The notes under the pieces: model-generated
Told to the model about the DNA's origin: nothing
Seen by the model: only the letters and a program-made list of their open reading frames with translations
The model's database searches: none
Translations under genes and position numbers: made by a program
In this document: positions 1 through 10,948 of the stretch, in pieces
Layout of the letters: each line of letters starts with the position of its first letter
Position numbering within the stretch: position 1 is the stretch's first letter
From: Gnetum montanum
Taxonomy: Eukaryota; Streptophyta; Gnetopsida; Gnetales; Gnetaceae
Reading direction: 5' to 3'
DNA length: 47,617 nucleotides
Assembly: GCA_015680685.1 (NCBI GenBank)
Contig: MNCI01014193.1
Coordinates: 4,812 to 52,428 of the forward strand

Positions 1-554
1 AAAAAATTACATATTATAAATTATGAGGATGTTGTAATTATTATTGTCATGAAGGACATGTTATTGAAATCTATCTTATTCTCAAGAAAAAAGTTGTTCA
101 TGAGGAAAAGAAATAACAATTTTCAAAAAAAAAAGGCAAATAATGGTAATTTTCAATCGACACAAATGGATTTTACTCAGTGCAACATAACAAGTAGAGG
201 CCAACAAATACTTCTTTTAATTTAAAACCCCCAAAGGCATCTCATTCTCTTTCTACTTCTACTACTATTTCAAATGTTTTTTTTATCACACAATGCTTTT
301 CACTTATTAGTAACATAGATTGTAAGACAAATCTTGAACTTAAAAAATCAAGGATGAGACCCTCATCCTCCACATCTCAATGTTAGTTTTATCATAGAAT
401 GTATTTATCTTTAGCATTTATCTCTTTCAAACTAGCATTTATCTCTAGATTTTCTTTTTCAACATAAAATTAAGATTTCAACTCATGATATTAGTTTTGT
501 TAGTAAATGTATTTTTAAAAAATTGCATTATTTTTTCTATTGCTCATGAAGTTA
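1..554. other. AT-rich stretch without recognisable gene
   Basis: I see no coding signal, RNA gene or LTR end here. The DNA is strongly AT-rich with several homopolymer runs. It may be more of the decayed LINE that becomes readable from about 555, but no motif supports this. Confidence 0.5.
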
Positions 555-1090
555 ATAACTAAGGTGTTGGTATTCTTGTTAATAAAAAATTAGATTAGAA
601 AAGTTTTAATTTCTGGTTTTGAGAACCTTGGAAGAGTTATTTGGATTATTTATCATAGTAAAAAAGATGAATTTGGAATCTATAATATTTATGCTCCTAA
701 TAATTTGAAAGATCAATCATAGGTTTAGAAATATCTTCTATCTCTACCTAAAGTTCCTTGAATTATTATAGGTGATTTTAATATGGTTCAAAGTCATTTA
801 GATAAGCTTGGTGGTCTTTCTCCTAATATGTCTTCTCAAGAAATAGAAGATTGGTGCAATATCAAATATATATATATATATATTTGCTTTCTAATATTAG
901 CTCTTTATTTCCATATTATTCGAATGAGAAGCATTATACTTGGTGTAATTATCAAAAAAAATTGATAGAATTTATTATCAACTTGATAGATTTTACATTT
1001 TTAATATTTTCTTTCGGAAGCCTACAAGGAAAGTAGAAGTGCATATAGATGCTACTTTATTAGATTATTTTATTATTGGTATTTTTATCT
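555..1090 (+). pseudogene. LINE (L1-like) ORF2 apurinic endonuclease fragment
   Basis: Translation over three frames gives an L1-type AP-endonuclease domain. In order it shows GVGILVNKKL (about 558-590), GIYNIYAPNN (about 673-703), IIIGDFNMVQ with the metal-binding GDFN (about 766-795), YTWCNYQ (about 937-957) and RIYYQLDRFYI (about 966-1000). These blocks and their order are diagnostic of plant L1 ORF2. A frameshift in the A run near 953-962 and several stops make it dead. The reverse transcriptase part is absent: homology fades near 1090 and the RE-1 LTR begins at 1135, so the LINE was probably the insertion target of RE-1 or already truncated. In life the domain nicks chromosomal DNA to prime reverse transcription. 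Confidence 0.8.
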
Positions 1091-1134
1091 TTAATATTAA
1101 TTCTTCATTGAAAAATCCAAAAATTTTCAGTCAA

Positions 1135-1991
1135 TGATATCGTAGATATGATTTGTATTTACAATGTCATTGATTTGATATCGTATCTCATGATATGTTG
1201 TTATATAAATGATATTGTGGTATGCGTGCTTGCCTATATAAGCAGCACTTAAGCACACTGATCCACAATAGATTTGATAGCTTAGTAACATAACTCTTTC
1301 AAATTTTTTTCTTTAATTCAATACTTAGTAACGTGTGCCCATAGTATGATGTTTTGTAATTGAGCAAAATCTTTATTCGAGTGTGATGTTCTTGGACACA
1401 TTGCATAACTAACAATAAAGATCGAGATTACTCTACATCATTGCAACAACACTTAGTTTTATTTTTGTTTCTAATTAGTTTACTATTTTGCTATTTTCAT
1501 AGTTAATGTTTACAATTACTTGCAATTTACTTTTAATGTCATTAAGCAGAATGAGTACAACTGATCTTGAACACATAAGTGTAACTACTTGGTAACCTAG
1601 TAGTACTATCATTGGGTACACCCAATAGTGTAGTACTTGGTAATCTCGATAGTAGTTGCATGAAGTCCAAGTTGTGACTAGAAGATTAGGACTAGCTACT
1701 CATCACATAGGCTAGTTTAGATTTATTTTTTTGTTACTTAGATTTAGAAACTTTTACTTTCACTTCATGATTAGTAGGAGCATAATAGCCAATTCAACAT
1801 TAATTATCATATACCTCACCATGAGTTAAACCATACACATTGATTTTACTAACTCACGTGGGAAGACAACGATTGTAAACGCTAACTAATTATTAGTTAA
1901 TCACATTGCCTTATTTGCAAAGTTCAACCAGGATTGCACGTGAACACTCATATCTTGTATGATTGGGTGTTGGATATTCCATCGCTCATCA
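1135..1991 (+). repeat. RE-1 5' LTR
   Basis: The LTR ends GCTCATCA at 1991, directly before a tRNA-Asp-type PBS. The start at TGATATCG (1135) is inferred from the TG rule and length (857 bp). U3 holds GATATCG/TGATATTG-type short repeats (1135-1222). A TATA box lies at 1235-1241 and AATAAA at 1414-1419. The R/U5 block (TTCGAGTGTGATG..., about 1375-1450) closely matches the RE-4 LTRs although U3 is unrelated. Confidence 0.72.
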
Positions 1992-2010
1992 TTGGCATTG
2001 ATGCCAAAGA
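1992..2010 (+). other. RE-1 primer binding site (tRNA-Asp type, degraded)
   Basis: TTGGCATTGATGCCAAAGA follows the LTR end by one base. It matches the tRNA-Asp PBS (TGGCGCCGTTGCCGGGGA) at 11 of 18 sites, and six of the seven changes are transitions. Decay has made it nearly self-complementary (TTGGCAT...ATGCCAA). Confidence 0.65.
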
Positions 2011-2039
2011 TAAGTCAATGTTATACTAAGTAATTAATT

Positions 2040-2885
2040 TTCCAAAGTTTGTTGTATCAAAACCTATCTCTAATCTTTACAACCTTAATAAAAAACACAC
2101 TTAATACAAACTCTCAAGAAATGATAACATTACTTCACATAATGATCAACTATCACCTACCAAGGAAATAAGAAGGAGTAGTAATAGGATTGTTAATGAA
2201 GAAGACTATGCCAATGCAAACATATATTACTTATGCTCACACTAATTCATACCATCTAGACTTCACCTTCATATTCCATCAAGACAAAAAAATGAAGTGG
2301 AGAGATATCCAAGGCAACATACTTCTACCTCCCAAACATGCAACACTAAACATGCTACAAATTGCTCTAAGAGGAATGCACTTGGACCAAATTAAAGAAG
2401 GGTATCATGTGACTCAACACATCACCAAACCCTATGAACCTACAAGGGAGTAGATAAAAAGAGATGATGCTATGGAAATCAAGCATGTTCATACCAAAGG
2501 AAAGTAAGCCAACACATCTGTTATCATAGAAGAGCTTGACACTGATTAGTTTATTTCGAAATAACTCCACCAAAAGCATGAGGAGCCATCAAAGACACTT
2601 ATCATTAGATTAGAAGAACCTATCAAAGCCCAACTTCACTCTACTCTAATAGAGCCACAATAGGGGGAGGCTACTAACTCAAGATACAAGTGGGACTTTA
2701 GGCTAGGGGATCCTGCTAAGTCCTACAAGGAAACTCACAAGAGTCATGAAAGGAGAACCAACTGCCACTATTCTCTTGCTACCTCCTTTGCTTCATCATG
2801 ATCATCAGAGGACTATAATAGGAGACAACACAAGTACCGAGATTTTGATAGGGATAAGAAAAGAGCTCATGGTCATCATGATCAA
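2040..2885 (+). pseudogene. gag: RE-1 gag, N-terminal half
   Basis: A gag pseudogene that continues at 35091. The best frame has an open stretch from 2190 to 2453 containing DFTFIFHQDKKMKWRD and GNILLPPK. RE-2 and RE-3 gag show the corresponding FTFI.HQD...WHDMEGN block near their N-termini. Downstream (about 2650-2880) is a Ser/Asp/Arg-rich linker (RRQHKYRDFDRDKKRAHGHH), a probable RNA-binding or disordered region, matching the linkers of the other copies. Several stops (TAG, TGA) interrupt it. RE-2 entered at 2886 within this linker. A clear 5-bp target duplication is not visible (2881-2885 ATCAA against 35091-35095 GATAC), but the reading resumes in the same kind of sequence on the far side. 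Confidence 0.7.
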
Positions 2886-3845
2886 TGATGAACGATTGAG
2901 GTACCCCCTATGCCTAACCATATGAATCACAAAGCATTCATACACAATCTGGTCAAATTCCATGGACTCTATAGTTTTTGGTACACTAGTCTTCTAGGAA
3001 GTGAACCTTGCCCTAATGGTCATTCATTGTCTTCCCAATTACACTTGTGATGCACATGGTATGATTAAGTGTAATTGAGGCATGTGATTTTTATTGTTTT
3101 ATGTTTTACGTTCTTTGGTGCTTAAAGTGGAGAGATGAAGTAACTAAACAACTAATTTAGTTTAACTAACTACCTACTCTCTAACTAGTCCTAACATAAG
3201 CATCTGGTCCCAATTTCCATACATGTCCTAAACCCATGTATCTACTACTGGGTTACCAAGCACTACACTACTGGGCACAACAAGCAATAATGCTATTGAG
3301 AATACCAAGCAAATATGTGTTTACACTCAAAGAAATCGTACTTATGTATTTGATCTATTTAGCTTAATTAATTAACTAATCTCTTAAAGCCTAATTTAGC
3401 TTAATTAATTGCATAATTGATGAAGACCATAAATGCATAAATAAATCATTAATCAATTCTAAGTGCTGCAAGGTTTGACCAAAAGGCTCGCCTTTATTGC
3501 TGTACACACTGGTATGGTTCAGGTATAATAATGCTTAAATAAAGATCCATAAACTTTCTAACTCCTACTATAGGCACTCAGAGAAATATTCTAACATTCA
3601 AATGGAAAAACTATAAGAGCTCTACTACTATTATGACAAGAATGTCCATATACACAACTATGAGCTCGTATTTATAGTTTTTACAACAGGTCTGCATCAA
3701 TGGGGCCCTGTAGATGTAGAAAACACTACATCAACATGGCCTCATTGATGAGGCAACATCACGTAAACAAGGCCCCGTCGATGGGGGTCCATCGATGAGG
3801 CCACATTAATGGGGGCTCATCGACATGACACTTTGATGCTCATCA
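2886..3845 (-). repeat. RE-2 3' LTR
   Basis: On the minus strand it starts TGATGAGCATC at 3845 and ends CGTTCATCA at 2886 (960 bp), directly after the PPT. U3 (3845-3695) is built of imperfect palindromic units around ATCGATG flanked by GGCC. The TATA box is at 3670-3676 and AATAAA at 3493-3498 (minus sense). It pairs with the LTR at 34195-35090. Confidence 0.85.
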
Positions 3846-3860
3846 TACCCCCATGATTGA
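3846..3860 (-). other. RE-2 polypurine tract
   Basis: On the minus strand AATCATGGGGGTA abuts the TGATGAG start of the 3' LTR. This is the plus-strand primer position. The same CATGGGGGTA|TGATGA junction recurs in RE-4, and in mutated form in RE-3 and RE-5. Confidence 0.8.
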
Positions 3861-4464
3861 ATGAAAACTCATCCTTGATTTCCCTTACAAAATTTGGAAG
3901 GTATGGGATTATTGACTAACTCTTAACAAAACAAACTAATTTGACAAAATTAAGTGCTTGAGTGTACAAATAAACACATTACAAAATTGTGGTGTTCATG
4001 ACACAAAATTAAACATCATGACATGACTATACAAACATTTGACACCACATCCTCTAATGGCATGAAAATGGTGGAGAAGATTAGACAGTCCTAGGTGGTG
4101 GCTTCAAACATATGTGGTAGCTAAGGCGACTGTGGCTATCCTTTTGTAGCTACAACCTTCAATGGAAAGTGAAAGACATCTAGTAATGCCTTAATCTTCT
4201 CCTCCTTACTTCGGGGACCATTCACAGTCCATGTAGCATCACCAATATGGGCTAGAATGGGGATATCCCACAAACAAGGCATTAGTGGGAGCATCTCCTT
4301 CACATTGATAAACTAGGCAGTAAACTATTTGTGCTCAACATTGAACACTTGACTACGTTGTTCATCCTCTTGGCCAGGTTCTCAATAGTTTATCATTGAT
4401 TAGTGAATTGTGCTTTGAGAACTTTGAGTTCAGCATTTGCCACTACAAGCTTTTACTTGGTGTC
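3861..4464 (-). pseudogene. RE-2 ORF2, C-terminal end, and 3' untranslated region
   Basis: This is the continuation of RE-2 ORF2 beyond the RE-3 insertion. At the junction a coiled-coil-like stretch (VVANAELKVLKAQF) continues the heptad-rich region seen at 23607-24470. Further on, DATWTVNGPRSKEEKIKALL (about 4225-4165) matches the RE-4 ORF2 tail IATWTMHDPQ...KEKKLQALL (about 13550-13605), marking a conserved C-terminal motif. The remaining approximately 220 bp to the PPT look non-coding. The TSD copy GTGTC (4460-4464) of RE-3 ends this segment. Confidence 0.65.
4460..4464. repeat. Left target-site duplication of RE-3 (GTGTC)
   Basis: GTGTC directly before the RE-3 LTR at 4465 matches ATGTC at 23607-23611 in four of five bases. 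Removing RE-3 and one copy rejoins RE-2 ORF2. Confidence 0.7.
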
Positions 4465-5290
4465 TGATGAGTGGCAAGATACCCCTACATCCAACCATAT
4501 GAATCACTAAAGCAATTTTATGCGATCTAGTCAAATTCCATGGACCTATAGTTCTCCAGTGCATTAGTTCCTCTAGGAGGTGAAATGGGCATTAAGAACA
4601 TTTGTTGTTTTCCCAACTACACTTGTGAAGTTCAAGGGTATGGTTTAAGTGTAATTGAGGTACATGATTTTTATCATTTTATGTTTTATAAATTTGATCA
4701 CCTACAATAAGAATGAAGGTAATTTAAGATCTAATTCATCTACTGCCTAGTTAGCCTAACACAAGTACCTATCCCACTTTCTTGGATACATCCTGAACAC
4801 ATATAGCATTGTTGGACTACTAAACATTAAGCATTGCTTGGTTACCAAGCACTGTATGTATGCTTGAAGTGGTCATTCTTATGTTCATTAACAACTAGAA
4901 ATTAATTGCTTAATTGAAATGCATTAAAGTAAAGTGCATGAAAATAAAGTGCATTAAAGGAAACATTAATCTATTCTCAGTGCTACAAGGATTGTCAAAA
5001 GAGTTTGTTTTTATTCCTGTCACACTACTGCACTTAGGTACATCAACATCCAAACAAAAATCTGTACACACTTAGACTCCTATTGCAAGCACTCAGAAAA
5101 TATTCTAACTATGGAAAAAACAAACTATATGAGCTTCGCTAACTATGACAAAAACTGATATGAAAATCATGAGCCCAAGCACTATATTTATAGGCTGGTG
5201 TATACCCCGTGATATCAAATATCTGACATTGCATCCTCAGCTCTAATATTGGATATTCGATATTGGAGCATGCGAAAACATGATTCATCA
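4465..5290 (-). repeat. RE-3 3' LTR
   Basis: Minus strand: TGATGAATCATG at 5290 to CCACTCATCA at 4465, 826 bp. The TATA box is at 5186-5192. U3 (5290-5200) holds ATATTGGATATTCG-type repeats. It is strongly similar along its length to 22805-23606. Confidence 0.87.
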
Positions 5291-5305
5291 TACCCCCACA
5301 ACTAA
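5291..5305 (-). other. RE-3 polypurine tract
   Basis: Minus strand TTTAGTTGTGGGGGTA abuts TGATGAAT of the 3' LTR. This is the family PPT with CAT changed to TGT. Confidence 0.78.
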
Positions 5306-5635
5306 ATGAAAACTTGTCCTTGAGTGAATAAGAGGAGGAACACGTTCCTTACAAAATATTAGGCACATATGGGATTACTAACTGACATACAAACTAACTC
5401 AGATGGAACAAATAGACTTTGTGTGCCCAAGTGTATGGAGTTACAATCTTTACAAAATTGGGTGTTCACGATAAGAGAAGTGAACAACCTAGGCAAAAGT
5501 GACATCCATCCCTCTTGGCAACTAAAGAGCGAGAGAGAAGAGCCAATGATCATGAACGGTCCTCATTGTGTGGTACTTCTGCATCATCCTTGGTGAAGAT
5601 AGTCCTACTTTTAGTCCATGCTTCCCACTACAATC
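5306..5635 (-). other. RE-3 3' untranslated region
   Basis: Minus-strand sequence homologous to the approximately 300 bp before the RE-4 3' LTR (13560-13860): both share AGTCAATAATCCCATA-like and AAGAACTTGTTCC-like blocks. The two short ORFs on either strand here do not correspond to a conserved protein. Confidence 0.65.
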
Positions 5636-5640
5636 ACAAC
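5636..5640. repeat. Left target-site duplication of RE-4 (ACAAC)
   Basis: ACAAC is exactly repeated at 14754-14758 after the RE-4 3' LTR, so it fixes both element edges. Confidence 0.85.
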
Positions 5641-6428
5641 TAATAAGCAACATTAGATACCTGACATCACGTCATCTAGACCTTGCTTATAAATACTACA
5701 CCTGGGCTTCCTGATGGGATATCTTAGAAAATATTTAGTTTTTAGTTTCTCTTCTTTTAAATTCTATTATTCCCCGTGCATGCCTACGGTGTGATGTTTG
5801 TAATCATACAACACCTTTGTTCGAGTGTGACGTGCTTGGACACATTACATGACAAGCAATAAAGATCAAGATTACTTCCATCATTGCAACATCCACTTAG
5901 ATTAATATTTTTATTTTAATTATTTAATGCTTTCTTTAGTTAAACATTTCTATTTATTGTTATTTGTTGTTCCTGTTATTAAGCCGAATGTATACACCTT
6001 AATCATGAGCGTTCAGTGTAAATACTTGGTCACCCAGAGGTGTATCATCTAGCAAAACCAATGACATACACTTGGTAATCCTAGAAGTAGCTCCACAAAG
6101 TCCAAGACATGTATGGACGATTAAGAGTGGATACCATCGCCTTAGGCTAATTTAGGCTTTGTTTCCATTATTCATTAGTTAATCACTTCATCTCTTTCTG
6201 TCATCAAGAGTAGCATAGCATAGAATTAGAAACCACATCATATGCCTCACTTTGGACTAAACCATATGTGACAAAACTACCACTAGTACAAGTGGGAAGA
6301 CAACAAACTACAATCAAGGCATAACGATCTAGATCCTACAACTAGTCCCATCCATGGAATTCAACCAGATTGTGCGTGAACACTTGTAATTCATATGGTT
6401 GAGCGTAGGGGCACCTCGTTGCTCATCA
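5641..6428 (+). repeat. RE-4 5' LTR
   Basis: Starts TAATAAG, a double G-to-A version of TGATGAG, and ends GCTCATCA. It is 788 bp against 873 bp for the 3' LTR; much of the difference is in U3, where part of the repeat array is missing. The TATA box is at 5688-5694 and AATAAA at 5858-5863. By eye it differs from the 3' LTR at roughly one site in eight, implying an old insertion. Confidence 0.85.
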
Positions 6429-6447
6429 TTGGCATCATTGCCGAGGA
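6429..6447 (+). other. RE-4 primer binding site (tRNA-Asp)
   Basis: TTGGCATCATTGCCGAGGA starts one base after the LTR. It differs from the complement of the tRNA-Asp 3' end at four of 18 sites, all transitions and two of them within CpG. Confidence 0.8.
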
Positions 6448-6559
6448 TGATGCTAGTTATCTAGATTAGTTATATTATACAAGATCGTTGTAAAGGAATT
6501 AACAATATATCTTTCAAAAGCTATTGATTCACACATATCATAAATTAAGAATAATATCT

Positions 6560-8990
6560 CTCCCACATGGAAGTGACAATGCACTGTATAGCGAACACAT
6601 TCATTGGAGAAATAACACAATATACGATGAAGAAGATTGGAGTGATCAACCTTATGAAAGGGTTTCTTATGATTATGACCATCCTAACAACACTTAAAAA
6701 CTTCATTCATCTAAGTCATACAATCTCAAAAGAGATGATGTAGGTCTTGAACTAGGGGAGGCCTCAAGGTCTAAGACCTCCTCTAAATTTAAAAAAGATA
6801 AATCAAGGGACCCCGAGGAACACCATAGAAGCCATGGCAATACTTCTAGTTCCTCATCTTCCTCTTTCCCCCCAACTTCTAGTTCTGACGAAGATGAACA
6901 TAGGTATAGAGATAATACTCCACTAAGGGTGGGGCTAAAAACCGAAATCAAACCCATGGAAAAGATTGAAGATAGCATCATCATGATCAAATGAATAGAG
7001 ATAGACATTTTTCTCACAATTTGTTTGATGACGATGAACCCTTGTTGGCCATTAAGAGCCTAATGCATATCATAGAGGCCATTAAGATATCTTGCAAGCA
7101 TCACAAAACGAGTCAACTACCTAAGCTTAACATGAATAATATTCTAAAATTTTTAGCAGGCTATGATTGAGATATGCAACAATATTTACAAGCCTTCCAT
7201 GATGCTTGTGCTCATTACAACATTGATAGTGGATGGTAAAAGCTTAAGCTCTTTCCTATGATACTAATTGATAGAGTTGAAGTGTTTTATCAATCATTGC
7301 AACTAAATTCCATCTGATGATGGTCTACAATGTTAGAACTTTTTAATGAGAGATACCAAACCTATAAAAGAGTGTCTAATCTAAGGAGACAAATCCAAGA
7401 GTGGAAACAAGAATAGCATGAACCCTTGGACATGGCCTTAGATAGATATTATGCCCTACTTAATTGATGCCTAAGCCATGGTTTCTTCGAGGAAGAGCAA
7501 CTTTACCACATCATAGATGGGCTTCATAATGAAACAAGAACAACCCTTGGGATGTATGCCCCAAGGCAACTATATGACTTCTAGCACATCAAATCAAAGA
7601 AATAATAGAGCATATGGCAAAATAAGGAGAGATGTGTAAATGGGAGAATGTTGAGAAACACCAATGGGATCTAACTCTTCAATTGAAGGAGGTTCAAATT
7701 TATGGTAAGGAAAATGAAACTACTTTTGATAAGGTGATTCCACAACAAACTTTGTTGATAAAGAAGTCTACTGATGATCTAGAAGCAAAATTTAATAGGA
7801 TGTACAAATGAATAAATGAAAATGTCACAACTCTTATTGATATGGTCATGAAGAAGATCATGCAACACATGCCAGGCAATCACAATAAATAAAGGAACCA
7901 ATAAATAGTTAGGAACACTTTTTGACAGACGAGAAAAGGGGCTAATGAAAGTGAGGCTAAAGACTCCAACACAGATGATGATGATGGATGCAACCTATGC
8001 ATATATGACCATCCAAAGGGCCAATGTCTTGTATTGTTGCATCTACAGGAGTATAGGGCAGGTGCCTTAAATCCAAAGTTTGTGCAAAAGCACATGCCTA
8101 GGAGACTTCCTCTCCCACAAGGTAATTTTAAACAGTCCCACAACTAACCATACCATCTTAGCAAGACTTATTACTAGCCTTAACATCCTCAACTGTAGTG
8201 GCAACAACCATAGTCATGGGGGAGGCCACCAACAGGTTAGCCATACTCGCTAAAACCTCATGGATATCATGTTCAACACCTTGTTTCTCCAACCACTTTT
8301 GCATCCTCTACTTTTAATCATCACTACCACTCTCCCAAGTACCATCAATACATGACATTCCCTGAAAGATCACCACCTCGCATTTCTTACCATCTAGCTT
8401 ACCCTCGATATTCTCATCATCCATCTCCTTATACATTATCACTAGCAATTTAGGAAGGTTCAACACCTCAATATCAACTAATGAATGTCACTTGTGCTAC
8501 AAATGTGCAAAGGCACATTGACACCAGTGGCTTCCAACAACAATGCCAAAAATGTCCCTTCTAGAGAAAAGGCCACAAGCTAAGGCAAACTATGCATAGA
8601 CCCACCACATCATCTAAGCCAACACAAGGCCAATCCAGCGTATCACCTTCCCTATCTCAACCAACATTCTCTAACCATACACAAAGGCCACCATCTATCC
8701 ATACTCCAATCCCACAACCAACCAATGAATATACGAATGTGGGGTGACACATGAATCCATGCATACCATCTCATGATCAAGGGTGCAATCGTGAGCTAGT
8801 CATCCATAATGTTACCACACCTCATATCGTAACCCAACATACCTATAACCATCAAGTGTGTGACCAATAATTTTTCTACCTAGCCACCACAGCACCAATA
8901 GGCACCTAGTGGCTAGGGCATGAAGGGTTCCAAATGTCTCATACATGCATGGATCCTCTTCATCCACTTATTAATCCTAGCCATAATCAA
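6560..8990 (+). pseudogene. gag: RE-4 gag polyprotein
   Basis: Decayed gag of the family. N-terminal part: acidic and Tyr-rich, then a Ser-rich and Arg/Asp linker (SSSSSSSFPPTSSSDEDEHR near 6850). After a frameshift comes the capsid-like core (about 7020-7600) with FDDDEPLLAIKSL, LNMNNILKF, YLQAFHDAC, MLELFNERYQTYKRVSNL and DGLHNETRTTLGMYAPRQL. These fit a Ty3/gypsy retrotransposon gag domain. A zinc-knuckle-like segment CNLCIYDHPKGQC (about 7990-8030) is followed by RRLPLPQGN and a Pro/Ser/Tyr/His-rich tail (8150-8990) ending FSHGG. Many stops sit where Trp or Gln is expected. No protease follows. Confidence 0.8.
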
Positions 8991-8993
8991 GTA

Positions 8994-9008
8994 TTTAGTC
9001 ATGGGGGC
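8994..9008 (+). other. SHGG / internal polypurine-like motif of RE-4 (first copy)
   Basis: TTTAGTCATGGGGGCT closes the gag reading frame (VFSHGG) and copies the core of the element's PPT. The same motif closes the polyproteins of RE-1, RE-2 and RE-3. It is followed by a T-rich stretch with TTTTTGTTTTAC. Confidence 0.65.
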
Positions 9009-10319
9009 TACCCCCCATTCTAATCTTTAGGATTTCTAAGTGCTTTTTATCTTTTTGTTTTACAATTTTTTTATCATTTTCCTATTTCTTCTACTTTTTC
9101 TAGTTGTTGTTTTGATTTTCCTCGTATGTAATATCGCTATTGATCATGTTGCCCATTGAGGTGAGGTTTTTCTCTATGTTATTAAGTCACAAGGGACTGA
9201 TTATTTGGACATTGAGACCACGACATCCATCCACCCATTCCATTAATAAGAGGTTTTTTCTATGGTCATGATGGTAATCTTTTTCATCATCCAAACTCTA
9301 AATAACTTCATAATCATTATGTTTGGATGGAAGAGTGTAGAAGCAAGAAGGAATGTAAAGGATGTGACATTAAGGAGATTTGTGGATTCTCTTTGGCTAC
9401 TTCTGTGAGTTCTATCATGTTGCTAGGGTTGTAACCATATCCTTGTAGATCTAACAAAAAATGGGATTAAGAGAAACTTTAACCGGAATTGAATAAGCTT
9501 CTATGGATCCCATTAGAAAGACATGTACCCATGCCTAAAGGTTAGCAGTTTTGCAGAACCATAAAAAAAAGTGTGCCATCATAATGCTCCTTCCTTGGAC
9601 AAAACACCTAGTGATGTTACTCCTTGTGACTTTGATAGTCTTATGGTTATTTGATAATGGGATGAAATGATGTGGTGTCACTGGAATGTGGTATGGACTT
9701 GGTTTGAGTCTTGGAAAGATGGATACATGGTTATTTAACCATTAATAACACACAAGATTTCATTATGACCATGGTACGACACCTCATATCCTGATTTTTG
9801 CAATCCATTCTTCGATCCATCTCATCTTGTTATCTAGATGTTCATAACTTGTGGTCTTGTGTAACATAGAGTGATTATCTCAATTCAATGATTTTAACAT
9901 GTGTGTTTTCTTTCATAGGTATGTGTTGCATTCAACTCCTCTAGTGCCTACGGACATTAGAGGTGTCATTCCACAAGGGCATCATAGGCTAGAGCCTACT
10001 TTGAGGAGGATCCACTTGTGTAACTTTTGTGACTTGTACTTGTTTAACATGACCACATCATTTTTCACCTTTCATGCACTCAATTTGTTATATTTTATTG
10101 TTTCCCTTATCATCAATATAATTTGTCTTACAATCACGCCTTCAATACACTTTTCTTGCTCATTCTCATACATTTCATGTTGACGACTTCACCTTATCCT
10201 ACTTTTGGTGCCTCCACTTAATTTTGCACTTATCCTAACTACAAAATTTAACTTTAAACCTTCCAATCAAACCTAGAGCTTCAATTTGTATGTTCATTGG
10301 CCCCATAAACTTGAAAACC
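9009..10319 (+). other. RE-4 spacer between gag and internal promoter
   Basis: I see no conserved coding in this segment. It matches the RE-1 spacer (37740-39230) in several blocks. Examples are the CATCCATCCA...CCATTAATAAGAGGTT block near 9225-9255 and the CATTATGACCATGGTACGAC-like block near 9761. The reverse complements of the RE-2 and RE-3 spacers share only parts of it. The open frame at 9899-10183 is not conserved in the other copies. Confidence 0.6.
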
Positions 10320-10400
10320 TTGACACCAGGTTTGACCTGATGTTGTGTACACAACATCATGTACCCAACGTCGGGTCCCAAACATCCTATAAATATGACC
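10320..10400 (+). promoter_or_regulatory. RE-4 internal LTR-like promoter
   Basis: Upstream of a TATA box (TATAAAT, 10388-10394) lies a repeat array with a perfect 22-bp palindrome at 10338-10359 (half-site TGATGTTGTGT). Next comes CAACGTCGGGTCCC (about 10367-10380), close to CAACGTCAGAGTCCC in the U3 of this element's 3' LTR (about 13921). The leader after it (10441-10475, AGGGAGTTGCTGCAA...) has a counterpart in RE-1. The position, about 560 bp before ORF2, suggests it drives a subgenomic ORF2 transcript. That function is inferred. Confidence 0.6.
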
Positions 10401-10567
10401 CTCGTGGCACTTAGAACTTCATTTTACACATTTACCACTAAGGGAGTTGCTGCAATTTTTTCTTGCAACTTCGAGCTTTGTGCCTCCATCTTCCAATTGC
10501 AATATTGAGCTCTCTAACACTCCGATTTCCATACTATTTAAATCTATTTGAACCCAAAGTGTTCAAC

Positions 10568-10581
10568 TTAGTCATGGGGGG
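10568..10581 (+). other. Second internal SHGG/PPT-like motif of RE-4
   Basis: TTAGTCATGGGGGG in the leader of the presumed ORF2 transcript, preceded by TTCAAC as in the RE-3 copy at 16423-16438. It is not seen at this place in RE-1 or RE-2. Confidence 0.5.
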
Positions 10582-10645
10582 TGCTTGTCTGCAAGCCTTG
10601 TGTGAATCTGTTATAATTTGCTCTCACCCAGAAGGTATTATAAGG

Positions 10646-10948
10646 GTAAGAATGTTAAAAAAACCTTAGGACTTATAATGAAAAATCATTAACAATAGTG
10701 CCAAATGTCCAATTTCTCTAACTCTCGGGTCTATAACCATTATTTTAAGCCACATATAATGAAAAAGAAATTAGTTGCAATGGATCGTAGAAAAGATAGA
10801 CATCTTTTTAGGGGATGTTTCTTAAAAACTTGCTTAACCCTGCAATCATATACATTATGAGCTTAATGAACTAAGGTTATGAGTAAGGTATAATTGATAG
10901 ATGATAATAGACATAACCTTGATAACACCTGCTTTTGCTTGATTGCAA
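10646..10948 (+). other. Predicted intron before RE-4 ORF2 (acceptor mutated)
   Basis: A GG|GTAAG donor at 10646 aligns with the donor of RE-1 (39491) and that of RE-2 (26304). The expected acceptor AG directly before the ORF2 ATG reads AA here (10947-10948), consistent with one G-to-A change. Predicted length 303 nt. Confidence 0.5.

Noticed and set aside
866-883. (AT)n microsatellite
   Set aside because: Short simple repeat in AT-rich DNA, not informative.
6703-7017. 104-codon minus-strand ORF rich in Ser, Leu and Glu
   Set aside because: It is the complement of the Ser/Asp-rich gag linker of RE-4, and low-complexity codons explain the open frame.
9899-10183. 94-codon hydrophobic ORF in the RE-4 spacer
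   Set aside because: It looks like a membrane protein because the DNA is T-rich. The RE-1 spacer does not preserve it.
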